NCBI GenBank assembly: GCA_018105865.1
Contig: CM030833.1
Location: forward strand, 13,374,381 to 13,438,380
Reading direction: 5' to 3'
DNA length: 64,000 nucleotides
From: Metaphire vulgaris
Lineage: Eukaryota; Annelida; Clitellata; Crassiclitellata; Megascolecidae
Shown one piece after another: positions 1 through 11,980 of this stretch (position 1 is its first letter; every line of letters begins with the position of its first letter). Below the pieces are notes generated by a model. It was given only the letters and a program-made list of their open reading frames with translations, made no database searches and was not told the origin of the DNA. The position numbers and the translations under genes were made by a program.

Positions 1-107
1 ATGAAATTGTTGACGTAAGTTTTTCTTGACCACCTCCCCCTGTCAACAACTGTCAAACTTTTTCAAACCCCTCCCCTATTTTGTCACCGTCATTATTGGA
101 CAGCCCC
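1..107. mobile_element. Truncated end of a GGGGCTGTCC-terminated element
   Basis: Ends ATTATTGGACAGCCCC, matching the right end of the element at 40893-41590 (TAATTAATGGACAGCCCC). Both also share a nearby TGTCAACAACTGTCAA-like segment. The left end is outside the window. Confidence 0.4.
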
Positions 108-1923
108 TATGCTCTTATTTTTAGAATTTAATTTTTGGTTTCTCCGTCCACTCGTTTCTTGTCTAAATACATACTGTAATCTGCGCGGACCTATTTTTAG
201 GTGTTCCAGTTAGTGTGGACTATCGCATAGAAATGAAATCTGAAGACGTGTGCTTAAATATCTGAAGCACTGAATCACTCATAATTTAGTGAGCATGCTG
301 CCTTTCGGCAATTCGCAAGGTTTTTCCAGTAGTAGGCCTATGCCTGTGTCATGTGGTAAGATACCAGAGGGAATACTGGGCTATTTGCAGTCCGTAAGTT
401 CGTTCAGCGGCGTCGACAGAATCTTCCGAAGGGGGGGGGGGGTTACGACCAACCATTCCCGACTTCGAAAATCCTGACAAGCAAAACAGGTCATCGCCTA
501 TTATTCTGCTTGGTTATGTTAGTGCTAAAATGGCTATATTAGCGTGCGGACAGCCCTCTGTACGCCTTATTCATTGTTTGCTTCCTTTTTGCTACCTTAA
601 ACCTGATTTTGGCGCCCCTCCACCCACAGAATAATAATACGCAATACAAATTTAGGATCGGCCAACCAAGGAGGTTAACCCCGGCCCCCCATAGGCTACG
701 CCACCGCGTAAGTTGGACTATAGGTATAAATCATATCAATCGTGTTTCGACGCAATACATATCGTCAAGTGCATGGTTTTAGACTTGTTTACAACAAATG
801 ATCATGCGACATAGTCCAAGGCATTTGCTGGGTACATGGACACAAACACTCTGCCCCATCGTATTACTGACGCTGAATTCTCGACCGTTGGCTTTACTAT
901 CATTTGGCCTAGTAATAAATAGTACAATTCTGTCAGCGACATCCGGCGTTCCAGGGTGTGCTGACACATTTCACACAACTCAAGTTCTGACGACGACGAC
1001 GACGACGAGTCGTATTTTTACGTATTTTATTTTTAAAACGCAATACTTGTAAGATTCGATTAAACATAAAGAAATCTCTCGACATTAAAATGGCGGCTAT
1101 ATGCTTGCGGAAGTACTCCCCTCCCTCTTCATATCTTCAACTTACTCCAAAACTTGTCTCGCTATAATTTTGATTACCTTAAAACCAAAACCATAATTAA
1201 TTTTATTCTTCAAAATCAAATTCATCGTGAGTTTTTAAGGCCAATAACTGTACCAGAAGCAGATATCTATAGACTCGCTGATAATTGAATTTCGCTACTT
1301 ACTTACTTACTGACTGAACAAATCCTGGCGCTGCTGTTGGCCAAATATTTGCAAAAAGACGATGACGATTCAGCATAACGATATTTCTCAAACGCCGACT
1401 CTTTCCGAATGAATCACACGCCGCCGAGTTATAAAGTGCAAACTCTGACACCAAGGACGTCACGCAATCAATCCTCTCGCCAAAGGAACATCGATCAACA
1501 GAGATCTTGCGAGAAATCCGACATTTTTCTTTGAAGGACGGACGGAGGGAATTCAGGAGGAGCGAACTGTGAATAATTGTTAGAATTATCTTATCGATCA
1601 GCTTCTTCGATCGTAAGGAGTATATATGTATGTACTGTATGATCGGTGAATATACATGATGAGTCGGCACAAGTTGTGACGTAGCGTTTCTTTCATATAG
1701 GTGCCAGAGCCGTTATTTATGCATCGACGCAGCGATAAGATCGAAAAACGATATATCTTGCTGACTCGTCGATTCGGTGTCTTTCGCTGTAAAGCAACAG
1801 CTATTTATCATTTCACTGACCATTCTGTTGAACCTATTTCACTCTAATATACCAACAGTGGACTATATTTTCTGTGAATGTATCGCGGTTAAATGTTTCT
1901 GGATTTTTTCTCAGCATAAGATA
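108..1923. other. No recognisable gene
   Basis: Mixed AT-rich DNA with short frames only. Contains a copy of the GACAAGCAAAA...GGTCATCG motif at about 477-497, a short GAC run near 993-1007 and a CTTA repeat near 1299. I see no domain-like coding. Confidence 0.5.
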
Positions 1924-2090
1924 CAGGCATGGATATTTTTACACCCCCTAACACCCCAACACCTCCCCCCCGCAATTTGAGTCTGGGATTACCTTTTTTT
2001 GCTTGTCGAACTTTTTTCGGCATGGACCCCCACAATATGCCGACACCATCACCACCAACCCCAAAATTGATAATCCTAGAAATAGCCCTG
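1924..2090. mobile_element. Degenerate MITE related to the 28692 element
   Basis: Starts with CAGGCATGGATATTTTTACA and a CACCCC-rich body like the inverted right half of 28692-28863, and ends TAGAAATAGCCCTG, similar to that family's CAGGGATATTTCTA terminus. It holds the motif TTTTTTTGCTTGTCG. I could not find a matching TSD. Confidence 0.42.
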
Positions 2091-4035
2091 GCACAGAATT
2101 TGTCGGGCGCAGCTCAAGGTTACTGCGTGCCGCTCGCACGGACAGAATAATCCAATCTGGAGCTATAAGATAGAACTTGTAGGCCTAATAGTGTTTCGGC
2201 GAACATTCCGCAATTATGAGAACGGTGATATATTGAATTAAACGCTCTTCGTTCAGCCTTCGTCGTGCATAACGAATTCTTTCTTCCGCATCTCCTAACT
2301 GCATTCGATCGGGGGCACGATGTCGATATATTTAGTGGCGAGCTTTCACCCACAAAACAACGTGTTTCCACGAAACATCTGCTGCTTCTGTTCCGAATGA
2401 CGTTAACAGATTTGTTTATTTCAAGATCGAGAGACTCCGACATATATGTTTGGACGGATTGTATAGCTACTGCTTCCGTTCCCCCAGAAATATCGTCGTT
2501 CTTCGTCGAAAACTTATTCTTCAAATCGAGCTTCTCGAATTCAAGCAGGGGCTCCAGCAGCAGCCTTCCAATTTCGTAATGGCATTAATACAGGCTTTAG
2601 GATCTTCTCTTTACAGGGCCATTTGCCGTTGCTCCATCTCTGCGCCATGACAAACTGCCTGCGCCATCTCGCGGCGGCGGCGGCTTAGGCGCACGTGTCG
2701 TCTGTCCCGAACTGGTCACGTGTTCTCACGACCCGCTATTCGATTAATCTCGTTCGTGACACACGTTGGTTCCGTCCGTCCATCGGTTACGTCTTGTCCT
2801 GGATGCGCCCTCCGCCAACCTATCTTTAACTGTTTTCTGTTTTGTTCTTTTCCGTTCTGTGTTCCAACTCCTTCTTTTCTTCTACATCACTACATTTCCT
2901 TTCTCTTTCTCTCCTCCTCCTCCTCCGCCTCCTCCTCCTCCTCCTCTCCCGCATTCTGTCTCTCTCCTTGTCCGTGTTCTTCTGCGGATGTCCGCCTGCT
3001 TCTATAGGTGGCGATCTGTGGAGAATAAATCTGACTCTTCGGAAGGCAGCGATATATAATCCCTGTCTCTTGAGAAATCAGGCGTCCTCTGCTGCGTTTG
3101 TCGGCATTCGGTAAGCGCACAAGAATTAGGTCTTCAAATTTTTCAGACTTTTGTCTCTGTTATCTATAGGCCGCACAAGGTATATCTCATCTAATATTGT
3201 TCTATCGGCGATTTAGTTTCGTATGACCCTCATATACGGTCTCGATTAATTAACGTAATTTTCCTTGGAAATATTCGACGCCGCGCGTGAATGTTTATAG
3301 CCTGCTTCTTTTTCAATGGGAGGTGTATATCACTTGTTCAAAATTGTCCGCGAAAAACTCCGTCCGAACAGCCATGTGGGAACGAATTTTTAGCAGTGGT
3401 GCAGATTTTCCGAGTCGAGGTGTTTGGTTGTCACATTTTATTTCTTATATATATTGGAGTCGACAAGCCAAAAAGGTCATTTCCTATATATTTTTGAGTC
3501 GACAAGTAAAAAAAGGTAATTTCGTATATATTTTTTAGTCGAAAATTTCAAGGGGTGCAGATCTGTCCCCAGCCTCGTCTTCCAGTGGGTGCGCTGCAGC
3601 CCCTACTTTTTTCCAGAAGGTGCAGCTCCCAGCTGCACCCCCTGCACCCTCACTTCGTACGGGCCTGCGTCCGAATGCGAACGCACATTCCAAGCGGAAT
3701 TATCCGCGGTGTAACTTGCCGTTAAACCAATCAGCTTCGAGGTCAGTAGGTCATACCGCTAGATTGATATTCGATAATATAGTTGTGTCGCAAGTAGCGT
3801 TATTACAAAGGCCTAAAAGTAAGAAATGTGTGTGAAAAGTGAGTTGTACTTAAATCTTTTGCACGGGGTGTCTGTTCGCCCATTGATATGGGACTGGCGT
3901 GAGTCTCATTATATGGGGAGGGTCAGAAGAAACCGCCATCTGGAGCTGGAAATAGTCGAGCTGCTTCGGTCGACGCCTGGTTTGCAAATTTCAAATTGAT
4001 GCAGAGACCGCATATATTTCGGTTTCATTGTCTTC
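2091..4035. other. No recognisable gene; pyrimidine tract and MITE-like debris
   Basis: Contains a CpG-rich stretch near 2640-2830, a TCC/CTT pyrimidine tract at about 2870-2960, and two copies of the GACAAG(C/T)AAAAA motif at about 3468 and 3501. A GGTGCAG-rich segment at 3555-3665 ends CACTTCGTACGGGCCTG and is probably transposon debris. Confidence 0.45.
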
Positions 4036-4077
4036 TCTATTAATATATATATATATATATATATTATTAATAGAAAG

Positions 4078-4112
<35 letters not shown>
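4036..4112. repeat. (TA)n microsatellite, two blocks
   Basis: Two TA tracts separated by TTAATAGAAAGACAA; the blocks can form a cruciform. Confidence 0.9.
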
Positions 4113-4114
<2 letters not shown>

Positions 4115-4342
4115 ACACAAGTTACCACTATGCGTGTAGTGTCATTATGCTCTGCAATACAAGTAGACTTGGCTGTTTTTCCGTCCAGGGCGACTCCAGT
4201 GTCCACGCGCCGAATTCCGGCATCGAATATTTCGGGGAAAACTTTTGTTAACGAAACAGGGACAATGAGGGACATTATATTGTCATATCTTTCGATGCGC
4301 CGCGTAGCCTGCTTGTCAGCAGTCTGTCTGACTCTGTCTGTC

Positions 4343-4555
4343 CAGTGGCGTTCCTAGGCTAGGTGTCACCCGGTGACAAGCAAAAAAAGGTTATCTCTCT
4401 TCTGAAACGTGGTGACAAGCAAAAAAAGGTTATTGTCCTTCTGGAGATAAAAACGTTGGTGAGTGACAAGCAAAAAATTCTTAGTTTGGTGTCACCCCTC
4501 TACTGGGTGTCACCCGGTGCGGTCCGCACCCCCACACCTCCTAGGAACGCCACTG
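4343..4555. mobile_element. MITE, TIR CAGTGGCGTTCCTAGG
   Basis: Perfect terminal inverted repeat CAGTGGCGTTCCTAGG / CCTAGGAACGCCACTG. Flanks TGTCTGTC and TATCAGTC agree at 6 of 8 positions. The interior carries three copies of GACAAGCAAAAA, each next to repeated GTGTCACCC. Confidence 0.78.
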
Positions 4556-4874
4556 TATCAGTCAGTGTGTGTCTTGTCTGCCTATCTGATAGTCTGTCCT
4601 TCTGTGTCTGTTTATAAACAAATTGAAACTGAATGCGTTGAAATTTGTAATTACGATGTTTCATAAGTGCGTATGAGAGAAAATTCCTCTCACTTCTAGA
4701 AATGGAAGTTTTCGTATATGGATAGGAAAGTCCGACTTATGTGACAGAATATGCGCCATAAGGAATTGACGTGTTGCTTATACAGCAATCTCTGTTCCAA
4801 ATATTTTCAAATAATTATGTCCTGGCAAGCAGCTGTGAAAAAAGCGCCGAAGAAACAGTTTCTGTTCTTTTACA

Positions 4875-5106
4875 CAGTGGCGTAACGTGGGGGGCAGGGA
4901 CACTTTGTTGACTGCCCCCCGGGCTCCGGGCGGGGGGGCCCCCCAAAGAGGGGTCTAAGCTAGGGTTAGGTTAGGGTTAACCCTAACTTCTTAACCCTAA
5001 CAACCCTAGAAATGAACGTGCTGACGACCTTTTTTTGGGCACGAAACTTTGGGGCCCCCATGGCAAAGATGCCCCCCGGACCCCCAAAAGTCACGCTACG
5101 CCACTG
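4875..5106. mobile_element. MITE, TIR CAGTGGCGTA, with telomere-like palindrome
   Basis: Begins CAGTGGCGTAACG and ends CGCTACGCCACTG. Flanks CTTTTACA and CCTTTACA (7/8). The core at about 4960-5010 reads CTAGGGTTAGGTTAGGGTTA then its complement, a palindrome of TTAGGG-like units. Same family as 23470-23818. Confidence 0.82.
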
Positions 5107-5117
5107 CCTTTACACTT

Positions 5118-5161
5118 ATTTTTACTATTACCATTATTGTTATTATTATTATTATTATTAC

Positions 5162-5233
<72 letters not shown>
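5118..5233. repeat. (ATT)n microsatellite
   Basis: About 115 bp of almost uninterrupted ATT. The poly-Leu, poly-Tyr, poly-Ile and poly-Asn frames here are artefacts. Confidence 0.95.
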
Positions 5234-5284
5234 GGCCCATTATTATTATTACTACTCTAACAATAATAATTATTATTATTATAA

Positions 5285-5344
5285 TTAGTAGTAGTAGCAG
5301 TAGTAGTAGTAGCAGCAGCAGCAGTAGTAGTAGTAGTAGTAGTG

Positions 5345-5413
<69 letters not shown>

Positions 5414-5520
5414 TCAGTAGTATCAGTAGTAATAGTAATAGACCTAATAGTAGTGGAGCAGTTGTAGTAGTAGTCGTAGTAAAAGTAGTACTGTAGTTGT
5501 AGTACTGTAGTAGTAGTAGT

Positions 5521-5580
<60 letters not shown>

Positions 5581-5598
5581 TAGTAGTAGTAGTGGTAG
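5285..5598. repeat. (AGT)n microsatellite
   Basis: Long AGT array with AGC and ATC interruptions, itself invaded by the MITE that starts at 5599. Confidence 0.95.
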
Positions 5599-5996
5599 CA
5601 GTGGCGGCTCCAGGATTTAGCAAGTGGAGGGCCGTTGGGGTGGCAACTTTTAATCATGGGGGCCAACCATTTGTTGTTTAATGTATGTAGCATTAAGTAT
5701 AATAGGGCCAGGGCCATATTAAGGCGGGGACTGAGGGGGCTGCAGCCCCAGGCCCATCATGAAAATAGGCACACCGATTTTCGAGATAGCCTTTTTTGCT
5801 CGTCAGCACGGTTTGAAAGGGCGATGACCTTTTTTGCTCGTCAGAGATTATCAGTATAGGCGACAGTCTTTTTTCTCAGCCCCCCGGCCCACTCGGACCT
5901 TAATCGGCCCTGTATAGGGCTCCAACAGGGGGGTCACTGGGGGCCAGGCACTCAATAGGCACGCCCCCCGGGCCTCTCCCGGTGGAGCCGCCACTG
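5599..5996. mobile_element. MITE, TIR CAGTGGCGGCTCC, inserted in the AGT array
   Basis: Ends CAGTGGCGGCTCC and GGAGCCGCCACTG are perfect inverted repeats. Flanks AGTGGTAG / AGTAGTAG agree at 7 of 8. Same family as 7112-7300, 9095-9278 and 38217-38517. It has been split by the nested element at 5709-5912. Confidence 0.85.
5709..5912. mobile_element. Nested MITE, TIR CAGGGCC..TTAAGG
   Basis: Begins CAGGGCCATATTAAGG and ends CCTTAATCGGCCCTG, flanked by AATAGGGC / TATAGGGC (7/8). Contains two good copies of TTTTTTGCTCGTCAG and one weaker copy. Confidence 0.78.
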
Positions 5997-6032
5997 AGTA
6001 GTAGTAGTAATATTAGCAGCAGTAGTAGCAGC

Positions 6033-6064
<32 letters not shown>

Positions 6065-6130
6065 CAGCAGTAGTAGTAGTAGTAGCAGCAGTAGTAGTAG
6101 TAGCAGCAGAAGAAGAAGAAGTAGTAGTAG
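5997..6130. repeat. (AGT)n/(AGC)n microsatellite
   Basis: Continuation of the AGT array on the other side of the MITE, with AGC and AGA triplets. Confidence 0.92.
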
Positions 6131-7111
6131 TTGTTGTTTGTTACTGTTGTACTTGTAGAAATAATAACAATAATAATTGGGGTGGTGGCGCCGTGGCGGT
6201 GATATTAGTGGTCAGAATTTTTAGAGTAAACATAATTTGAAAATTTCTGTGATTTGATTTGATGCATTTTTTCTACTTCAAATCATCTGGAATTTTTACT
6301 CTAGAATTTAAACTATAAGGTTTATGGATTTCTACTTATATTACCTTACATCTACAGTAGATGCAAATCATTTGCATTTAGTTGACGCAATCATGAGTGT
6401 CCATCCTCAAGATAGTGAGTTAGCGACCTCCATTAATCCCATCAAAACTCTTCAGTTTCGACATTATATTTAAAATCAAACAAATAATAATTGAAAGAGA
6501 ACAGCAAAATAAATGAAGGTTAGAAAATTGTATTCTTACCTATCACATGCATTAAAATGTCTAAAAGGGCCAGTCATTCAATCTTACACTACTAAATCAC
6601 TTAGAGTCTTTTAGCAGAAAACAGTCTACGAACCAAGATAATCAGACCTTTTCATCAATGCTCTTTCTAACGCCCCACAAAGCGCATTTCTTAACGACGC
6701 CATCGTCACAGGGACATTAAACCGAAAATTACTTCACAGTCTTCACGCGACGACTTACCTCGCTTCGGAGCACCAGCCACCCCACCCCACCCCTTACCCC
6801 CCACCCCACCGAGTTAACATAACAACGAGCCCTCGCACATCCCTATCCCTTTATACCACAACGAAAGTAACTATACTTTTCTGGAAAACTCGTTCAATAT
6901 TGATTGGCGAAGTCTTTTTAAGGGCGTCGTGGGCGTCGCCTCAAAGGTTCTGAGTCCTGATTGACTGCGCTTTTCTAAATGGTCGGAGGAATTTCATGGT
7001 CAACGTAGTTTATGTCGTAGTAGACTGTATCGTTAATAAGGCAGACCCGAAACGATAGTATGCGAGTTCCTGGGAATCGTGGTTTTGTCTTTAACGCGGA
7101 CACGTGACAAC
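6131..7111. other. No recognisable gene
   Basis: AT-rich unique-looking DNA with a C-rich run at about 6776-6812. No coding or element ends seen. Confidence 0.5.
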
Positions 7112-7300
7112 CAGTGGCGGCTCCAGGATTTGGCAGTGGGGGGGGGGCGTTGGGGTGGCAACTTCTAATCATGGGGGTCAACCATCTGTTGCTAGGTATG
7201 TAGTATTAAGTATAGGGTCCCAACAGGGGGGCCACTGGGGGGCCAGGCACTCAATAGGAGGGCACGGGCCCCCCCGGATCCCCCTGTGGAGCCGCCACTG
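7112..7300. mobile_element. MITE, TIR CAGTGGCGGCTCC
   Basis: Terminal repeats CAGTGGCGGCTCC / GGAGCCGCCACTG, flanked by GTGACAAC / GTGACAAT (7/8). The interior matches 9095-9278 in inverted orientation. Confidence 0.9.
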
Positions 7301-8284
7301 GTGACAATGTGAGAGAACAACCCGTATTTTGCAAATTCAGCCAACGATCCCCATATTTATTTTAGTTGAATTTCTATCCCCACAATTCCCACAATAATAT
7401 TATTGTTGAGCGCAACTGTTTTCGACGATTTCCGCAGATCCTGCCAAAAGCTTAGGCACAGAAGGTTTTCAGTGACTTTGATTAATAAATGAGACTTGAT
7501 TTTATGCAATGATTTTTTCTTGTTAAATGTCCTCAGAGAAAAAGTTGTTTCTGGACGGCAGCAGATGAACAGTCGTATACACAGCAAGATCTATTGTTAT
7601 CCGATTGTCGGATTCATCGGCACAGTCCCCCGACTGCTCGGAAACTGATAAACTGTCGTCGACGGGAAATATAATCGAACGCTGATTCATGATTAAATGC
7701 GTCGAGATGGCGGCGGCGGGGTGGGGGCTATGCGCGGGGGGGGGGTGCGTCCGTGCTGATCGATTTCTCCGGGGAATGACGTTGTCATAGAAACGAAGAC
7801 GATGACGTCGACAATCGACGCGCCGTCATAAGCTGGGATTAGGACTTAGAGACGTCTTTGCCCGGTGGGGCCTCACCGCCGGGCCCCTATCCCCTTCCAA
7901 GAACCCGTCTAGTAAGAGACGCCCATGGCAATGCACGCCGTGGCCAGGCGTCTACGAAGCGAATCAACTGTGAAGACCGAGAGAGTAAGCAGGACGATTT
8001 GCCACGTGAGCGATTGCTCGATATTACAATCGATATGGTTGGGCGTAAAGGCGACTGTCCGTCGTCCTATTGGAAGCGGCTCTATTGAAATATTCTCTGT
8101 TGAATTACTGTAATTTTTCGAATTAAAATCACGTGCCTTTAGGGACAAGATTAAATAGTTTGGAAGCTAGTGACAGATCTCTGGTCTCTCTCTTCTCTCT
8201 CCCCCTTTCTCTCTCTCTCTTTCTTTTCCCTCTTCTTCTTCTTCTCCTCCTCCTTCTTCTTGTTTTTCTAGCATCTCCCTTTCT
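7301..8284. other. No recognisable gene; GC-rich patch and pyrimidine tract
   Basis: Holds a CpG-rich patch (about 7690-7960) and a CT-rich tract (about 8185-8285) that creates a spurious poly-Leu frame. Confidence 0.45.
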
Positions 8285-9005
8285 TTCGCAGCCACTCAAC
8301 AGCGTCAGGTTGAGCCTGACGCAGGGTTTTGAGTCCTCCTTTGAATCTGGAGAGGTGCCAGTTATTGACCATGTGGTTCATAGTCTGTGTGTTGCCTCAG
8401 GGGCAGTTCGGGTCGTCTCTGATTCTCTAGCGGTGGAGCATAGCCACGCATCGGCCATGGCCTGTTCGATAGCGACTGATGTGGATCCAATCATAGCTTA
8501 CTAGATCGAAGCCCGGTTGGCGCTTGCAGGGGTCTGTGATGATGTGTTTATTCTTTACCTCAGCAGACTGCCAGCTCTGTTTCCAAGAGTCTGGTACAGA
8601 GATGTTCATTGCGGGCATGGAAAACCAGATCGGATGAGGAGACATCAGACTCGGGCAGGGTGGCCGAAGATGTCCGCCGACATATTGGTAGGTCCGGCCA
8701 GGCTTTAATACTGGCAGTGAGCTTAGACGCTGCGGCGTCACGACGGATAGCTAGCACTAGCAGAGTGATGTTGCTAAGGACTTGGCAGCCAGGAACCTCA
8801 GTGGAACGGACGGTTCCAAAGATTGTCCTCATGGATGAGTTCAATTTGAAATGGACCGAATGGACGTGGGGGCTTCGGGCCCATACTAGGGCACAGTATT
8901 CTGCGGTGGAATAGTATAATACCAGCGCTGGTGTTCATAATAATGTGAAAGCGCTCGGCCACTCTTGCAATGATGTTGTTCCTCGAACCAACCTTTGCCA
9001 CAGTT
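8285..9005 (-). pseudogene. Non-LTR retrotransposon ORF2 C-terminal relic
   Basis: On the minus strand, in broken frames, runs a sequence of LINE reverse-transcriptase C-terminal type. A 'KVGSRNNIIARVAERF' segment is followed by 'VPGCQVLSNITLLVLAIRRDAA', then 'W-IHISRYRTGHGRC' and a degraded Cys-rich 'GNTQTMNHMVNN' block. The last resembles the C-x-CG-x-x-QTM-x-HIV element at the end of Jockey/RTE-like ORF2 proteins. Several stops and frame changes show it is dead. Family placement is from memory. Confidence 0.58.
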
Positions 9006-9094
9006 TTTCTCTATGTTTCTCTACCTCTCTCTTTCTCTCACTCTCACTCTCACTCTCTCTCGCACACTCTCTTTCTCCCACTCACTCTCATGAT

Positions 9095-9278
9095 CAGTGG
9101 CGGCTCCACGGGGGGCCAGGAGGGCCCGTGCCCCGCCAATTGAGTGCCTGGCCCCCCAGTGCCCGCCAGTTGGGACCCTATACTTAATGCTACATACGTT
9201 AAACAACAAATGGTTGGCCCCATGATTAGAAGTTGCCACCCCAACGGCCCCACTTGCCAAATTCTAGAGCCGCCACTG
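9095..9278. mobile_element. MITE, TIR CAGTGGCGGCTCC, perfect TSD
   Basis: 184 bp between identical 8-bp flanks CTCATGAT (9087-9094, 9279-9286). Ends CAGTGGCGGCTCC and GAGCCGCCACTG. Likely hAT-type because of the 8-bp duplication. Confidence 0.93.
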
Positions 9279-9286
9279 CTCATGAT

Positions 9287-10336
9287 GTTATGATTTCTGT
9301 CTTAGGGAGGGTGAACTTTTGGGTAAAAACTTGGTGACGGTCTGTCTTATAAAGATTCTAACTCTAGACAATTTTACTGCCGCGGCCAGTATGCCGCAAC
9401 TTTATCGCTCATTCTTCACTACTGCACTTAAGTAAGTCTGGCGGTTCATGAATATTAAAACCAGCAGACAATATTGTCCATGCATGCTTCGCTCTTTCTT
9501 CAATCCAACGTTGGTTTCTTTCTTTCTCTCTTTCTTTCCGTCGTTCTTTTGTGGCGGTTTTAACGTATTTTGAGCCGACTATAATTGGAGTATTTTAGAA
9601 ATCGGTGGCTTCGAAGGAGTTCAGCGCAAGGCTTTGGCATGCGCCGAGCTCCGATTTGACCTCGAGAGAGTCTCCCGAGAGTCGGAGTTTAATCGAGCCT
9701 TCGAAGTATTGTCCGAACGAAGCCGAGCTTAACCGGAAAACTCCCCAACGCTTGTTGCCGAGTCCGAGAAAATCGAAGGAAACGAGTGGAGGCGCCTTTG
9801 TGCCAGAAGCCGTTCTTTCTTGCAGTCGAGCGATTCATTCTTCTTTTTCTGTCTCCTCCCTCTCTCCCTCCTCTCTCCCTCTTTGTCTCTGTCTCTGCCT
9901 CTGTATCTGTCCGTCACAGTCTCTCTCTCTCCCTCTCTCCGTTCCGAAATTCCGTCTGTCCAGACGAGCGCTCTTCTCTATTGACTTTTGTAGCTCCGCC
10001 GTCAATATATATAGCGCCTGTTTATCAAGTCCTGCATCGTTCGCTGGCCGCGGTCGATGTGTGCGGAGAGCAGTCGACGTGGGTCTGTAAGTCGACTGGA
10101 AGACCGGCCATGTGTCCCCGGATGCCCATGCGTTTGCTGTTCCAAGATTATACCAAGATTGGACAGCGGGGGGTTAAGGGTGAGGGTTTGGGTGGGGAGG
10201 GGGGTAGGAGCGAGTAGAATTGGACGACGGAAGAACTAACCGCTATTTCCGGTACGATTCGAGAGATGGCAGCTGGATAAGAAAGAAAAAGGAAAGAAAT
10301 AAATCAGGGTCAATTTCCATACCCCAGCCAACATAT

Positions 10337-10338
<2 letters not shown>
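9287..10338. other. No recognisable gene
   Basis: Includes a CT-rich tract (about 9838-9945) and CpG-containing DNA at 9600-10130 where long frames exist on both strands, but no domain or splice structure is evident. Confidence 0.45.

Positions 10339-10411
<73 letters not shown>
10339..10411. repeat. (GA)n microsatellite
   Basis: GA tract with a GAAAGAAAG interruption. Confidence 0.95.
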
Positions 10412-10413
<2 letters not shown>

Positions 10414-10857
10414 GCGAATCAGAAAATCGTGGGTCTTTAATATGACGAAAATGTCGAAATTGTGCCCTGTTCTCTAATATCTACGCGTAAAACAGTATGT
10501 TGGTGTTCTAATATTTCTGAAAATTTTCTCTCAGTGGCGTACGGTCCCTTTATTTTCAAAGTTTCACGAGCAAAAAAAGGGTCGTCAGCACGATATATTT
10601 ATATAATACTCTGCTAAATCGTAACCGTATCTTTGAATAATTCGCAAAATCCAGGAGACGCAGGACTTAAATCCAGGAGATCTTCTGGATTAGCGGTAAC
10701 AATAACTGACGGAGGTGTTGTGGAGGAGGGAAGGTTCCTATTGATCCCATCTAATTAGTTGGAAGGCGCCGCGAGTCCTGGAGCAGCTGGCGTTGATGCG
10801 TCCTTGGATGACGGTCAAGCTACAGATGTGGACAGCACCTGGACAGTTGCCACGAAC

Positions 10858-11033
10858 CAGTGTTTATTCTAGCTACTTTGACATGGGGGGTTGAAATGTT
10901 TGGGAGGACAAGGTCTGAGTCTCCACATTTGGAGGGGAATTTCCATACCCCAGCCAACATCTAAAAAAATTTGGGGAGGGATTTAAAACTGGGGGGGGGA
11001 ATTCCCCCCAGAGAATGCCTAGAATAAATACTG
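10858..11033. mobile_element. MITE, TIR CAGTGTTTATTCTAG, 9-bp TSD
   Basis: Left CAGTGTTTATTCTAG and right CTAGAATAAATACTG are inverted repeats with one mismatch. Flanks are identical for nine bases, GCCACGAAC on both sides. Same family as 26976-27275. Confidence 0.87.
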
Positions 11034-11063
11034 GCCACGAACAAGCTGGGGATGGTTGGATGG

Positions 11064-11108
11064 GGATGGGTGGGTGGGTGGGTGGGTGGGTGGGTGGGTG
11101 GGTGGGCA
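11064..11108. repeat. (GGGT)n repeat, G-quadruplex-prone
   Basis: Nine or more uninterrupted GGGT units on the + strand. Confidence 0.92.
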
Positions 11109-11521
11109 AGGTGGTGGGCGGGGCGGAGAGGGAAAGATCAGCTTGAAAACGCAAGAGCACCGGTGCAGTATTTATTCCCGACAGAGCTTGACGCCGAGCG
11201 AAGGAAAGATGAACATCTCTTCGATGACGTTATCGGTTGGGCGTTGTGGCGCTATGTCGTTAGGTGGGTCGGCGCGTCCCCCCGTCTCTTGGGCTAAGGG
11301 GGTTGTCGTCAAGTGCTGAGCAAACGATCTCGGGTCGACCATCGATCGCCTCGAGGCTACTTGCAGAGCCATTGGGACAACGGCGCTAAACGCAATGAGA
11401 GCCTGCGAAGGAGAGAAGAGGCTGTGCATGAAAAGAACCGACTAAGCAGATGCTGCTGATAGAGGAGGAGACGAGCTACTCGCTTAGTAGAGAATGCCAT
11501 CTCATTCTACTTCTCTGATCC

Positions 11522-11556
<35 letters not shown>

Positions 11557-11785
11557 TGAGTCTTCATCCGTGATTCATTTCGGGCCTTATTAATCGTCTC
11601 TTAGGCTCAATATTTCGATTTCGCTTATTTATTTGTTTCAATGATAATTTATATGGCGCAATAGCAGAAAAGTATCACAAGAGTACTGAGCATGATGACA
11701 ATTCAAGAGTAATGTTTTTGAGAGGAAGGACGACTTTAATTAGGCATGCTTTTTGAATTCCATGACGGCGGCTTCCCCTTCGCAG
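11109..11785. repeat. No gene; (TGTC)n at 11521-11556
   Basis: Mostly unique DNA. The only clear structure is a TGTC tetranucleotide array. Confidence 0.6.
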
Positions 11786-11802
11786 AGAGAGAGAGGGAGA
11801 GA

Positions 11803-11837
<35 letters not shown>

Positions 11838-11839
11838 AG

Positions 11840-11874
<35 letters not shown>

Positions 11875-11920
11875 GGAGAGAGAGAAGGAGAAGGAGAGAG
11901 AGAGAGAGAAAGAGAAGGAG

Positions 11921-11979
<59 letters not shown>
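11786..11979. repeat. (GA)n microsatellite with GAAGGA interruptions
   Basis: About 190 bp of purine repeat. The Arg/Glu and Ser/Leu frames across it are artefacts. Confidence 0.95.

Positions 11980-11980
<1 letters not shown>

Noticed and set aside
5012..5717. Long frames of poly-Leu, poly-Tyr, poly-Asn and poly-Ser
   Set aside because: They are translations of ATT and AGT microsatellites interrupted by MITEs; no domain, splice sites or codon bias.
8133..8504. Possible secreted protein with poly-Leu signal sequence
   Set aside because: The Leu run is a CTT/CTC pyrimidine tract and the downstream part is the LINE relic read on the wrong strand.
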